A DNA stretch of 15,048 nucleotides from Nitriliruptoraceae bacterium. Lineage in GTDB: Bacteria > Actinomycetota > Nitriliruptoria > Nitriliruptorales > Nitriliruptoraceae. Of this stretch, positions 1-6,540 are shown piece by piece. The notes under the pieces are model-generated. The model made no database searches and was not told where the DNA came from. It saw only the letters and a program-made list of their open reading frames with translations. The translations under genes were made by a program, and so were the position numbers. The stretch covers positions 1 through 15,048 of the forward strand of contig SKNP01000370.1 in the NCBI GenBank assembly GCA_007120485.1, given 5' to 3'. Positions within the stretch are counted from its first letter, which is position 1. Every line of letters begins with the position of its first letter.

Positions 1-1875
1 CCGCTGGGAGATGAGCAGGCACCGCTCGAGGTGCTGCTGCGGGTCGGCCCTCCGCGCGTGATCACGGCCGAGTTCGCCTTGCCGCCCGAGGTCGTGGGAG
101 CACCCCGAGCGGGGGACGTGGTCACGGTCGACCCGGCGCCCCCTCAGGTTCGTGGGTTGGTCGCCCCGATCGATCTGGTGTGGATCGCCGGGGGCGAGGT
201 GCTCGCGGTCGCGGCCCCGGCGCAGCCGCCGCCCTTCGAGGATGCTCGTGCCCGGCTCGCCTGGAGCGTCGGACAGCTGATCGAGCGCAAGCTCCGGCGA
301 GCTCGGATCGAGTGGCAGCTGACCGAGCGGCTCGCTGAGGTCGAACGGCTGCGGGCCGTGGAGGTACGGCTGAGCGCGATCGTGGAGCATGCGCGGATCG
401 GGATCCTCAGCGTCGACCGCGACCGGTCCATCGCCTCCTGGAACCAGGCGGCGCAGCAGCTGTTCGGCTGGTCCGCTGAGGAGGTGCTCGGTCGACCGAT
501 GACGATCCTCGACCCCCTCGATCCCGACGCGACGCCCGTCCAGTTGCCGTCGACGAGCGATCCGGACCCGGCGGCAACCCGGGCGTACCTGGAGACCAAA
601 CGCCGTCACCGCGACGGATACGACGTCGAGGTCGGCGTGTCGCTCGCGCCCATCGTCGACCCGGATGGTCAGCGGATCGGGACCTCGGCGTTCTACCTGG
701 ATCTCTCCGAGCGCAACGCGGCGGTCCGCGACGCGGCGGAGTCGAAGGCCCAGCTCGAGATGCTCGCGCAGCATGCGCTGGATGTGGTCTTCCGGGTCCG
801 ACTGGATCCGCAGGTGACGCTCGAGTACGTGTCGCCGTCAGCGTCGAACGTCTACGGGTTCGATCCGGCGATGCTCTACGCCGATCCGGGGCTGATCCCC
901 CGCAACGTGCATGTCGACGACCGTCACACCCTGGTCATCAACGGTGCGGAGGTGGGGCCGGTCACGGTCCGTTTCCGGTTCCGGCGAGGCGACGGACGGT
1001 GGCGCTGGCTGGAGGAACGACGCTCGCCGATCGTGGTGGATGGCGAGACGGTCGCGTTCAGCGGGATCGGTCGGGATGTGACCGAGGAGGTCCGGGCGGC
1101 GGATGCCCTGCGTACGGCGCTCGAGCGCGAGCGACACGCGAGCGAGGAGCTCCGCCAGGTCGACACCATGAAGAGCGCGTTCCTCTCCGCGGTGTCGCAC
1201 GAGCTGCGGACCCCGTTGACCAGCGTCGTCGGCTTCGCCGAGACGCTCGACCGGGTCGGCGATCTGCGGGGCGCTGCCGCGAAGGCGCTCCGACCGTTGA
1301 TGGAGAACGCCCGACGCCTCGAACGCCTGATCGATGACCTGCTCGACCTCGACCGGCTGAGCGAGGGTGCGGTCACCCCACGCATCGAGCCGACCGACCT
1401 GCACGAGCTCGTGGGCCGGGTCGTCGAACGCTACCGCCAGCACGGCAGAGCGATCACCTGCGACGCCGGCGAGGTGGTGGTGCACGCCGATCGCGTCATG
1501 CTCGACCGCGCGGTCGACAACCTGGTGCGCAACGCGACGCGACACACCCCGTCGGAGAGCTCGATCTGGATCCGCGCGTACCGCGAGGGTGTCGACGCGA
1601 TCGTCGAGGTCGAGGACGACGGCCCCGGCATCGCGGCCGGCGACCGCGACCGCATCCTCGAACCGTTCCAGCAGGGCACGGCGGCCACCGGTAGCGCATC
1701 ACCGGGCACGGGGATCGGGCTGTCGCTCGTGGAGCGCTTCGTGGCTGCACATGGCGGTGCGGTCGAGGTGGGTGACCGGCCCGGCGGCGGAGCCCGGTTC
1801 ACCGTGCGCGTCCCGGTCGATCCGCGAGCCGCGGCTACCGTGGAGGACACCTCATCCGAGGGCACGCCGGAGTAG
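1..1875 (+). CDS. Sensor histidine kinase with two PAS domains (5' end outside window)
   Basis: The frame is open to the left edge, so the start is not in the window; a GTG at 31 is only the first internal candidate. Residues are numbered from that GTG. Residues 1-90 look like the tail of a GAF-type domain (hydrophobic strands, then a helix around 75-90). PAS 1 spans about 112-228 (SxxNxAAxxxFGWS at 136-148) and PAS 2 about 240-356, ending in a PAC-like GIGRDVTEE. A short coiled coil leads into HisKA with the phospho-acceptor His390 in VSHELRTP. The HATPase has an N box (D496, N501), DDGPGI near 528 and GTGIGLSL near 560. No membrane segment is seen in the visible part, so it is probably a cytosolic sensor; the ligand is unknown. 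No regulator is adjacent. The nearest is the stand-alone receiver at 4786-5226, so a pairing is speculative. The stop TAG (1873-1875) lies inside the following tRNA gene. Confidence 0.93.
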   Translation, partial: PLGDEQAPLEVLLRVGPPRVITAEFALPPEVVGAPRAGDVVTVDPAPPQVRGLVAPIDLVWIAGGEVLAVAAPAQPPPFEDARARLAWSVGQLIERKLRRARIEWQLTERLAEVERLRAVEVRLSAIVEHARIGILSVDRDRSIASWNQAAQQLFGWSAEEVLGRPMTILDPLDPDATPVQLPSTSDPDPAATRAYLETKRRHRDGYDVEVGVSLAPIVDPDGQRIGTSAFYLDLSERNAAVRDAAESKAQLEMLAQHALDVVFRVRLDPQVTLEYVSPSASNVYGFDPAMLYADPGLIPRNVHVDDRHTLVINGAEVGPVTVRFRFRRGDGRWRWLEERRSPIVVDGETVAFSGIGRDVTEEVRAADALRTALERERHASEELRQVDTMKSAFLSAVSHELRTPLTSVVGFAETLDRVGDLRGAAAKALRPLMENARRLERLIDDLLDLDRLSEGAVTPRIEPTDLHELVGRVVERYRQHGRAITCDAGEVVVHADRVMLDRAVDNLVRNATRHTPSESSIWIRAYREGVDAIVEVEDDGPGIAAGDRDRILEPFQQGTAATGSASPGTGIGLSLVERFVAAHGGAVEVGDRPGGGARFTVRVPVDPRAAATVEDTSSEGTPE

Positions 1876-1939
1876 CTCAGATGGCCAGAGCAAGCGCCTT
1901 GTAAGCGCGAGGTCAGGGGTTCGAATCCCCTCTCCGGCT
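1866..1939 (+). tRNA. tRNA-Thr (anticodon TGT)
   Basis: A complete cloverleaf can be folded by hand. The acceptor stem GCCGGAG (1866-1872) pairs with CTCCGGC (1932-1938), with discriminator T1939. The D stem is GCTC/GAGC (1875-1878, 1888-1891). The anticodon arm has four Watson-Crick pairs plus an A.G mismatch at 27-43. The loop CTTGTAA (1898-1904) gives anticodon TGT at 1900-1902, which reads ACA. The variable loop has 5 nt. The T arm is AGGGG/CCCCT around TTCGAAT (1915-1931). The 3' CCA is not encoded and must be added after transcription. The first 10 nt overlap the histidine kinase CDS. A possible TACCGT -10 box lies at 1836-1841 inside that CDS, about 25 nt upstream; without it the tRNA would depend on the kinase promoter. 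Confidence 0.96.
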
Positions 1940-1945
1940 CGATCG

Positions 1946-1986
1946 CGATGTCCCGAGACATGGTGAACGCCGGTCTCGGGACATCG
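1946..1986. terminator. 14-bp perfect inverted repeat after tRNA-Thr
   Basis: CGATGTCCCGAGAC (1946-1959) is perfectly complementary to 1973-1986 across a 13-nt loop; a G.T and a C-G pair could lengthen the stem outward. It starts 7 nt after the tRNA. There is no T tract, as is usual for hairpin terminators in GC-rich actinobacteria. Termination or 3' processing of the tRNA transcript is the likely role. Confidence 0.6.
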
Positions 1987-1990
1987 TGTC

Positions 1991-2240
1991 GTCCGCGGTG
2001 GTGTCGGTCCGCGCGGATGTGTGGAGCCGTGCAGGGGCGCCGTGGGGCCGGCACTCCACAGGTTCGGGTGGGGGCGTCCGGTGGTGTCGGTCCGCGTGGA
2101 TGTGTGGAGCGGTGCGGGGGCTGAGCGGCGTCATCGCTCCACAGGTTCCGGCGCGCGAGTCCGGTGGCGTTGGTCCGTGTGGATGTGTGGAGCGGTGCGG
2201 GGGCTGAGCGGCGTCATCGCTCCACACGTCGGGAGCTACC
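1991..2240. repeat. Three tandem 83-bp imperfect repeats with conserved hairpin
   Basis: This 336-bp stretch between tRNA-Thr and the SLH-CAP gene has no credible gene. GATGTGTGGAG recurs at 2016, 2099 and 2182, an exact 83-bp period. Copies 2 and 3 share an identical 48-bp block (2096-2143 and 2179-2226), while copy 1 is diverged. In copies 2 and 3 TGTGGAGCG is followed 23 nt later by its complement CGCTCCACA (2103-2111 with 2135-2143; 2186-2194 with 2218-2226). Copy 1 keeps TGTGGAG/CTCCACA (2020-2026 with 2054-2060). The period is not a multiple of three, so no reading frame is preserved. The block lies between converging transcripts (the tRNA on + and the SLH-CAP gene on -). Confidence 0.85.
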
Positions 2241-2276
2241 GGGGTGCCGTCGTCCGGCGGTCGGCTCCGGCGTCGC

Positions 2277-3404
2277 TCAGGCGGGATGGTCGGCGACGCC
2301 CTCCTCGACCAGCTGGTCCAGCCATCGGGTCACGAACGACGCCATCTGGTCGCGCCGCACCGTCTCCCACGGCCGGTAGGTGGCGTCCGGGTACCCGGTG
2401 GCCCAGCCCGCGTCCGCGAGCCGGTTGATGTCGGTCGCGAACCGGTGGTCGGTGGGGACCTCGCCGAACCAGTGCTCCTGCGGAGACGGCAGGCTGGTGT
2501 CGCTGGCGTGCTCGAAGGCGCGGGTGAGCAGGCGGGCCATCTGGCCCCGTTCGACGGCCACGTCGGGCCGGAACGTGCCGTCGGGGTAGCCGTCGATCAC
2601 CCCGGCAGCGGACAGCGCCGCGATCGCTCGGGCGTGGGTGTCCCGCGTGTCCACGTCGCGGAACGCGTTGCGGTCCCCGGTCGGCAGGGCGACGCCGCCG
2701 GCGGTGAATCCGTTCGCGAGGAACGTCGCCAGCTGTCCGCGGGTCACCGACCCGGCCGGATCGAAGGCACCCTCGCCGGTCCCGTGGGTGATCTCCCACC
2801 AGGCCAGGCAGTCCACCGCGTCGCCGTGCGTGCTGCCGGGGACGTCCTGGAACGCGCCGGAGGGGACCTCGCTGGTGGGGCAGGCCTGGCTGTTGGATCG
2901 GCCCTCCGGGTCGGTGATGGGATCGATGTGCAACAGGTGGGCGGTGTACACCGTCCGGTCACCGCCGGTGTCCGCCCCGATCGCGACATGGGTGGCGTCC
3001 GTGTCGTACATGGTGGTCGCGTGGGACGGGCTGTCCGACCACGCGGCGACCGCACGCTGGGCCCCGCCGGGTCGTCCGGTGTACTGGATCTCGCCGATCG
3101 CGCTGATGTCCGGGTCGTCGTACCACGGGCCGTCCAACCCGCGCACCACCTGGTGGGCGAGCCCGGTGCGCGCGTAGTCGTCGTTGGCGAGCTCGACCAG
3201 TTCCAGATCGCGGTGGAGCTGCACCGGCGAGAGCCCACGGTCGCTGCGAGCGTCGTTCATCGCGTCCAACACCGCGGTCAGCGAGGTGGTCTCGTCCGCG
3301 CTGGCCGCGGTCGCCGGGGACGCCACGCTGACGGGTACCAACAGCGCGATGGCGGCCGCAACGGCGGCGACGACGAGGGGCAGGGACGGACGAGCGTGAC
3401 CCAT
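2277..3404 (-). CDS. Secreted CAP-domain protein with three S-layer homology domains
   Basis: The 375-aa product starts at the ATG at 3404, behind a GGGAAGG ribosome site and just before a clear signal peptide (residues 1-35, ending ATAASA). Residues 41-162 form a CAP/SCP (PR-1-like) domain with candidate site residues His84, Glu105 (GEI in place of the usual GEN) and His128 in SPSHAT. Three SLH modules follow at about 184-235, 247-297 and 312-365, each of the pattern F-DV-H--AI--L---G---G-PDG-F-P---V-R-QMA-FL. SLH modules generally hold a protein to secondary cell-wall polymers, so it is probably a cell-surface protein. The function of bacterial CAP domains is mostly unresolved. The gene is divergent from the DUF3263 operon and converges on the repeat block after tRNA-Thr. 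Confidence is high for the domain content and low for the biochemical role. Confidence 0.9.
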   Translation of the reverse strand: MGHARPSLPLVVAAVAAAIALLVPVSVASPATAASADETTSLTAVLDAMNDARSDRGLSPVQLHRDLELVELANDDYARTGLAHQVVRGLDGPWYDDPDISAIGEIQYTGRPGGAQRAVAAWSDSPSHATTMYDTDATHVAIGADTGGDRTVYTAHLLHIDPITDPEGRSNSQACPTSEVPSGAFQDVPGSTHGDAVDCLAWWEITHGTGEGAFDPAGSVTRGQLATFLANGFTAGGVALPTGDRNAFRDVDTRDTHARAIAALSAAGVIDGYPDGTFRPDVAVERGQMARLLTRAFEHASDTSLPSPQEHWFGEVPTDHRFATDINRLADAGWATGYPDATYRPWETVRRDQMASFVTRWLDQLVEEGVADHPA

Positions 3405-3663
3405 GGGGCGATGCCTTCCCGGGTTTGCGACGTGCCGGCCAGGTCGCCCCGGCCAGAGGACGTGAGGTAGATACCAGGTCCCGCGACCGATGGCACCTTC
3501 CCTCGCCGACGGATGGACGGGGCAGTTCGGGTGCCGGATCACGGGCCGCGATACCGCTCGACGCAGCGGTACGCAGCGTCATCTGAGCGACGGCTGACAG
3601 GGGCGTAGTTGCACCGGTGTGGTTCGTCTGCGAACCTACGGTCTTCGACGAGGAGTGGCGAGG
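3405..3663. other. Divergent intergenic region, SLH-CAP / DUF3263
   Basis: These 259 bp separate two divergent genes and must hold both promoters. A perfect palindrome CACCGGTG (3612-3619) is followed directly by an inverted repeat GGTTCG-TCTG-CGAACC (3621-3636) and then TACGGT (3637-3642), a possible -10 box for the + operon. TTGCAC at 3609-3614 resembles a -35 but is spaced 22 bp away. On the minus strand TATCTA (3473-3468) is a weak -10 candidate. I looked for a cyclic-dinucleotide riboswitch ahead of the envelope gene and saw no convincing one. Confidence 0.4.
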
Positions 3664-3966
3664 ATGACGACGCCGATGCAGCAGGCAACGCCGGTCGCGG
3701 AACCGACGGGCGAGGTGCTCTCGGAGCGGGATGCGGCGATCCTCGACTTCGAGCGGGAGTGGTGGCGGTACGCCGGCGCCAAGGAGCAGGCCGTCAAGGA
3801 ACGGTTCGACGTCTCGCCGACCCGGTACTACCAGCTGCTCAACCGCATCATCGATGACGAGGCGGCGGAGGCCTACGATCCGATGCTCGTCAAGCGGCTC
3901 CGTCGGCTCCGAGCGCAGCGTCAGCGTCAACGTGCCGCTCGCCGCGTCCGTACCGACGCTCGCTGA
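3664..3966 (+). CDS. DUF3263 family protein
   Basis: A 100-aa protein. ATG 3664 is chosen because AGGAG at 3651-3655 sits 8 nt upstream; an in-frame GTG at 3619 lacks such a site. Residues 23-88 match the actinobacterial DUF3263 signature: ILDFEREWWRYAGAKEQAVKERF, then SPTRYYQLLN, then DP-LVKRLRRLR. The SPTRYYQLLN segment looks like the recognition part of a helix-turn-helix, and the C-terminus (residues 77-100) is strongly basic with many Arg and Gln, so nucleic-acid binding is plausible but not shown. The stop lies 5 bp before the LytR_C gene. This DUF3263-LytR_C pairing recurs in actinobacteria and supports one operon. Confidence 0.9.
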   Translation: MTTPMQQATPVAEPTGEVLSERDAAILDFEREWWRYAGAKEQAVKERFDVSPTRYYQLLNRIIDDEAAEAYDPMLVKRLRRLRAQRQRQRAARRVRTDAR

Positions 3967-3971
3967 CCGAG

Positions 3972-4679
3972 ATGGCCGCGCCGCCGCGCCGACCGCTGGC
4001 GACCGCTCTCGCCCAGCACCTCGGTGGCGGTGTGGCGGTGGTGGCGCTCGCCGCGGGGGCGTTCTACGGCGTCGGCCTCGCCGACGGTGGCGACCCGGCG
4101 GCCAGCCCCCGCGACGACGACCGGTCTGAAGCGCAGCCGCCGGACGAGGACGAGCAGGAAGAGCCCGACCCGGAGCCCGACGAGCCATCCGAGCCCGAAG
4201 GCCCGGTCGACGATAGCGACGACGTCGAGCGGGACGGTGCCGACGACTCCGACGACGCGTCGGATGACGGCGTGTCCGACGACGACGCGTCCGACGACGA
4301 CGCGGACGATGGCGACGCCGACGACACCGACGACACCAACGACGACACCGCCGACGACGATGGCCAGGACGACGCGCCGGCCGCATCGCCCGCGTTGGAC
4401 CCGGCGGAGGTCACGGTGCAGGTGCTCGACGGCTACCAGAACGACGGGGGTGCGGCCGCCAACCAGGTCGCCGATCGACTGGTCGAGGCCGGCTACGACC
4501 TCATCGCGCAGAACCCCGCCCTACGTCGCGACGAGACGACGGTGTTCTTCAACGACGGGCAGGAGCAGGCGGCTCGACAGGTCGCCGATGAGCTCGGCGT
4601 TACTCGCGTCGAGGTACAGCCGGGCAACCTGTCGACGTCCGTGGACGTCCACGTCGTGGTCGGCTCGGACCGCGGCTGA
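3972..4679 (+). CDS. Membrane-anchored LytR_C-domain protein with acidic linker
   Basis: A 235-aa protein in three parts. There is a short basic N-terminus plus one membrane segment (about 18-37), a long Asp-rich linker (about 41-138, mainly DD, SDD and DDTD runs encoded by repeated GAC codons), and a C-terminal LytR_C domain (about 145-231, VTVQVLDGYQNDGGAA to VDVHVVVGSD). LytR_C domains occur at the C-terminus of LytR-CpsA-Psr wall-polymer ligases and also alone; here there is no LCP catalytic domain. The product should be anchored with its C-terminal domain outside. It starts 5 bp after the DUF3263 stop, so it is translated from the same operon. The linker is low-complexity and its length is probably variable between strains. 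A role in envelope assembly is inferred from the domain only. Confidence 0.85.
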   Translation: MAAPPRRPLATALAQHLGGGVAVVALAAGAFYGVGLADGGDPAASPRDDDRSEAQPPDEDEQEEPDPEPDEPSEPEGPVDDSDDVERDGADDSDDASDDGVSDDDASDDDADDGDADDTDDTNDDTADDDGQDDAPAASPALDPAEVTVQVLDGYQNDGGAAANQVADRLVEAGYDLIAQNPALRRDETTVFFNDGQEQAARQVADELGVTRVEVQPGNLSTSVDVHVVVGSDRG

Positions 4680-4691
4680 CCGCGCACCCGG

Positions 4692-4757
4692 CGTGGTCAC
4701 GGCGCGGGTGCACCGCGAGGTCATGACACGCGCACGACGAGGTCACGACGCGCCCAC
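4692..4757. repeat. Three imperfect 22-24-bp direct repeats between convergent genes
   Basis: GGTCA begins at 4695, 4719 and 4741, each followed by a related GC-rich tail ending near GCAC or CCAC. A short self-complementary segment (CGCG-G-GTGCAC-CGCG) spans the first junction. The block fills most of the 106-bp gap between the converging LytR_C and receiver genes, so a transcription-termination or spacer role is more likely than an operator. Confidence 0.5.
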
Positions 4758-4785
4758 GGCCCAGCTGCGTGCAGGTCCGGACGAC

Positions 4786-5226
4786 CTACTGGTTCTGCAG
4801 CAGTTGCAGCTTCTCCAGGATCATCCGCCGGCGGCGCTCTTCCTCCGCGGGGTCGGTCTCCAGCACGTCCTGGAGCACCTGCGACAGCGCGAGGGGTGAG
4901 AACGGCTTGGTGATGTAGTCGGCAGCGCCCTGCGACCATCCACGGATCTGGTCCTGATCCTGGACCTTGGCGGTCAGCATCACGACCGGGATGGAGGAGA
5001 TGTCTTCGTCGCCTTTGATGGCCTCGAGAACCTGCCAGCCGTCCATCTTCGGCATCATCACATCAAGGAGGACCACATCGGGCCGATCCTCGCGGACGCG
5101 TTCCATCGCCGCTTCGCCGTCCACTGCCTCGATGACCTCGTAGCCCTCGAACTCGAGGTTCACGCGGCACAGCAGTAGGACGTCGGGCTCGTCATCGACG
5201 ACGAGCACCTTCCGTCGGTCGGCCAT
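4786..5226 (-). CDS. Stand-alone response-regulator receiver protein
   Basis: A 146-aa single receiver domain with no output domain. ATG 5226 is chosen because a GGAGGGGG ribosome site lies just upstream and the domain begins at once (KVLVVDDEPD). The phosphorylation pocket is complete: acidic Asp11 and Asp12, phospho-acceptor Asp55 in VVLLDVMMPKMDG, Thr85 and Lys107 in ITKPF. After helix 5 there is a charged helical tail (AEEERRRRMILEKLQLLQ) that could mediate dimerisation or partner binding. Such proteins act by protein-protein contact or in phosphorelays. No kinase is adjacent; the kinase at 1-1875 is the nearest candidate. The gene lies 86 bp downstream of gpgS on the same strand and has its own promoter candidate (5267-5296). 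Confidence 0.93.
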   Translation of the reverse strand: MADRRKVLVVDDEPDVLLLCRVNLEFEGYEVIEAVDGEAAMERVREDRPDVVLLDVMMPKMDGWQVLEAIKGDEDISSIPVVMLTAKVQDQDQIRGWSQGAADYITKPFSPLALSQVLQDVLETDPAEEERRRRMILEKLQLLQNQ

Positions 5227-5240
5227 CGCCCCCTCCGTCC

Positions 5241-5256
5241 GCCGACCTTCGTCGGC
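5241..5256 (-). other. Hairpin in the leader of the receiver gene
   Basis: GCCGAC (5241-5246) and GTCGGC (5251-5256) pair across a 4-nt loop, read as GAAG on the minus strand. It falls between the proposed -10 box and the ribosome site of the receiver gene. It could stabilise the leader or attenuate read-through from gpgS. Confidence 0.4.
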
Positions 5257-5266
5257 CTCGTCGTCC

Positions 5267-5296
5267 ACCATACCTCGCCGCCCACCGATGTGTCGC
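5267..5296 (-). promoter_or_regulatory. Candidate sigma-70-type promoter for the receiver gene
   Basis: On the minus strand, GCGACA (5296-5291; 4 of 6 bases match TTGACA) and TATGGT (5272-5267; fits TANNNT) are separated by 18 bp. The predicted start is near 5260, giving a leader of about 34 nt. It lies between the gpgS stop and the receiver start. Confidence 0.4.
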
Positions 5297-5312
5297 TCAG
5301 CGTCAGGGACCG

Positions 5313-6317
5313 TCACGAAGCGTGGTCGTGGTTCTCCGTCGTCCCGCCTGTCGGCCGAGTCGGCGCCTGCATCAGCGGTGGGCGCTCATCCCGCGCGATC
5401 CGGTGGGGTGCCAGTTGGAGGTCGCCAGCATCGGTTCGGACCGGCTGGCGCAACGTCGTGGTGGCGGCCGCGTCGGCCCATCCCGCCGCACCCGGGCCCG
5501 CGGGCGCGCGGGCGAGCGCGACCTGCAGGAGCTCGGTCGCCATGCGGCCGAGCGCATCGAGCGGCTGGTGCACGTGGACGCGTCGCCCGAGATCCACCTG
5601 TGCGATCGCCTCCCCGCCGTGTCGGGAGGCGACGTCCAGCAGCATCGCCAACTCGACCCCGTAGCCGCGCTCGAACGGCAGCGACGCCAGCAGCGAACGG
5701 GATGCCGCCACCTCGCCGGCCAGGGGTTGGATCAGCGTCGCCAGGTGCGGCCAGAACGTCGCCAGCAGCGGACGGACGAGCAGTTCGGTGACGCGGCCAC
5801 CGCCGTGCTCCTGGTGATGGCCGTCGAGGTGGAGCGGCCGGTCGTAACAGGCTTTGACGAACGCGACCGTGGGATCGGTGAGCAAAGGACCGAGCAGCCC
5901 GGTCACGAACCGCGGACCGATGTCGACCACGTCCGCGTCCACGAACACCAGCAGGTCACCCCGACTGGCGGCCAGCCCCTTCCACATCGCCTCGCCCTTG
6001 CCGGGTGCGTCCCCGTACTCGGGCAGCACCTCCGCCTGCTTGACCACGCGAGCGCCGGCCTGGCGGGCGCGCTCCCCCGTCGCGTCGGTCGACCCCGCGT
6101 CGACCACCACCACCTCGTCGATCAGCCCGACGCGCTCGGCGAGCGTCCGATGCAGCGTGCCGGCGACCTCACCGACGGTGGACTCCTCGTCCCGGGCCGG
6201 GATCACGACCGACACGGTCGTGCCGGTGCGACGTTTGCGCGCGGCCAGGTCCTCCGCGGTGAACGCGGTATGTGCGATCGGCGGCCGCGGCGAGCTCAGC
6301 GGGCCGGCCTGGTCCAT
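5313..6317 (-). CDS. gpgS: Glucosyl-3-phosphoglycerate synthase (GT81 family)
   Basis: A 334-aa protein. ATG 6317 is preceded by AGGAG at a good distance; the open frame upstream of it is only repeat-derived Pro/Thr/Arg sequence. The GT-A fold starts at about 33 (TVSVVIPARDEESTVGEV). DAGSTDAT lies at 73-80 and YGDAPGKGEAMWKGL at 101-115. The metal-binding DxD is D127-A-D129, ERGYGVELAMLLD spans 216-228, and late histidines (248, 250 in RVHVHQPL) can complete the metal site. This pattern is specific to GpgS, which transfers glucose from a nucleotide sugar to 3-phosphoglycerate. That is the first step to glucosylglycerate, a compatible solute and, in mycobacteria, the seed of methylglucose lipopolysaccharides. 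No GpgP phosphatase gene is in the window. The C-terminal 60 residues are poorly conserved. Confidence 0.9.
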   Translation of the reverse strand: MDQAGPLSSPRPPIAHTAFTAEDLAARKRRTGTTVSVVIPARDEESTVGEVAGTLHRTLAERVGLIDEVVVVDAGSTDATGERARQAGARVVKQAEVLPEYGDAPGKGEAMWKGLAASRGDLLVFVDADVVDIGPRFVTGLLGPLLTDPTVAFVKACYDRPLHLDGHHQEHGGGRVTELLVRPLLATFWPHLATLIQPLAGEVAASRSLLASLPFERGYGVELAMLLDVASRHGGEAIAQVDLGRRVHVHQPLDALGRMATELLQVALARAPAGPGAAGWADAAATTTLRQPVRTDAGDLQLAPHRIARDERPPLMQAPTRPTGGTTENHDHAS

Positions 6318-6350
6318 GGCAGCTCCTGGACGGTCGGGGGTGGTCGGTCG

Positions 6351-6455
6351 GGTGACCGGTGGGGTGCTCGGTCGGGTAACCGGTGGGGTCGGTCGGGGTG
6401 GCCGGTGGGGCGCTCGGCCGGGTGGCCGGTGGGGTCGGTCGGGTGGCCGGTCAGG
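6351..6455. repeat. Five 21-24-bp tandem repeats upstream of gpgS
   Basis: GGT(G/A)(A/G)CCGGTGGGG-type units start at 6351, 6375, 6397, 6421 and 6442 (the last partial). Long units (24 bp, ending GCTCGG-CG) alternate with short ones (21-22 bp, ending TCGGTCG), so there is a 45-46-bp higher-order period. Units contain the palindromes ACCGGT and GGTAACC. They fill the part of the 327-bp divergent gpgS/cysO-like region nearest gpgS, starting 34 bp from its start codon. The antisense frame here is Pro/Thr/Arg-rich and is not a gene. Confidence 0.75.
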
Positions 6456-6480
6456 CCGGCGGCCGGCCCGCTGGGCCGCT

Positions 6481-6540
6481 GGTCGGTGCACACGGTCCGA
6501 CCATCGTGTCCTTGGCGGTGGGGACGCAGGGTGGCATGCT
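6481..6540 (+). promoter_or_regulatory. Candidate promoter of the CysO-like gene with upstream inverted repeat
   Basis: TTGGCG (6512-6517) and CATGCT (6535-6540) are 17 bp apart, giving a predicted start near 6547 and a leader of about 98 nt. Just upstream GGTCGG (6481-6486) and CCGACC (6497-6502) form an inverted repeat that could bind a dimeric regulator. The match to consensus is moderate. Confidence 0.35.

Noticed and set aside
1431..2054. Minus-strand open frame across the kinase 3' end and tRNA, containing GFEPLTSRLQ
   Set aside because: That peptide is the well-known translation of an antisense tRNA T arm; the frame is antisense to a clear kinase CDS and a tRNA and has no protein-family features.
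1986..2207. Plus-strand Gly/Val/Cys-rich open frame in the 83-bp repeats
   Set aside because: The repeat period is not a multiple of three, so each copy is read in a different frame; the product has no recognisable pattern and no ribosome site.
1866..2240. Possible integrative-element attachment site at tRNA-Thr
   Set aside because: The tRNA 3' end is not repeated anywhere else in the window and there is no integrase or other mobile gene nearby.
1991..2240. Short CRISPR-like array
   Set aside because: The repeats are contiguous 83-bp units, with no unique spacers between conserved short repeats, and no cas genes.
3405..3620. Cyclic-di-GMP or cyclic-di-AMP riboswitch ahead of the SLH-CAP gene (GCAAACC seen on the minus strand near 3428)
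   Set aside because: The short GCAAACC match is not accompanied by the other conserved cores or paired elements of either class.
4064..4414. Minus-strand serine-rich open frame
   Set aside because: It is the exact antisense of the GAC-rich acidic linker of the LytR_C protein (GTC and TCG read as Val and Ser); no start signal or family match.
4692..4757. Operator array for the receiver or LytR_C gene
   Set aside because: The repeats lie downstream of both converging genes, where no promoter is expected.
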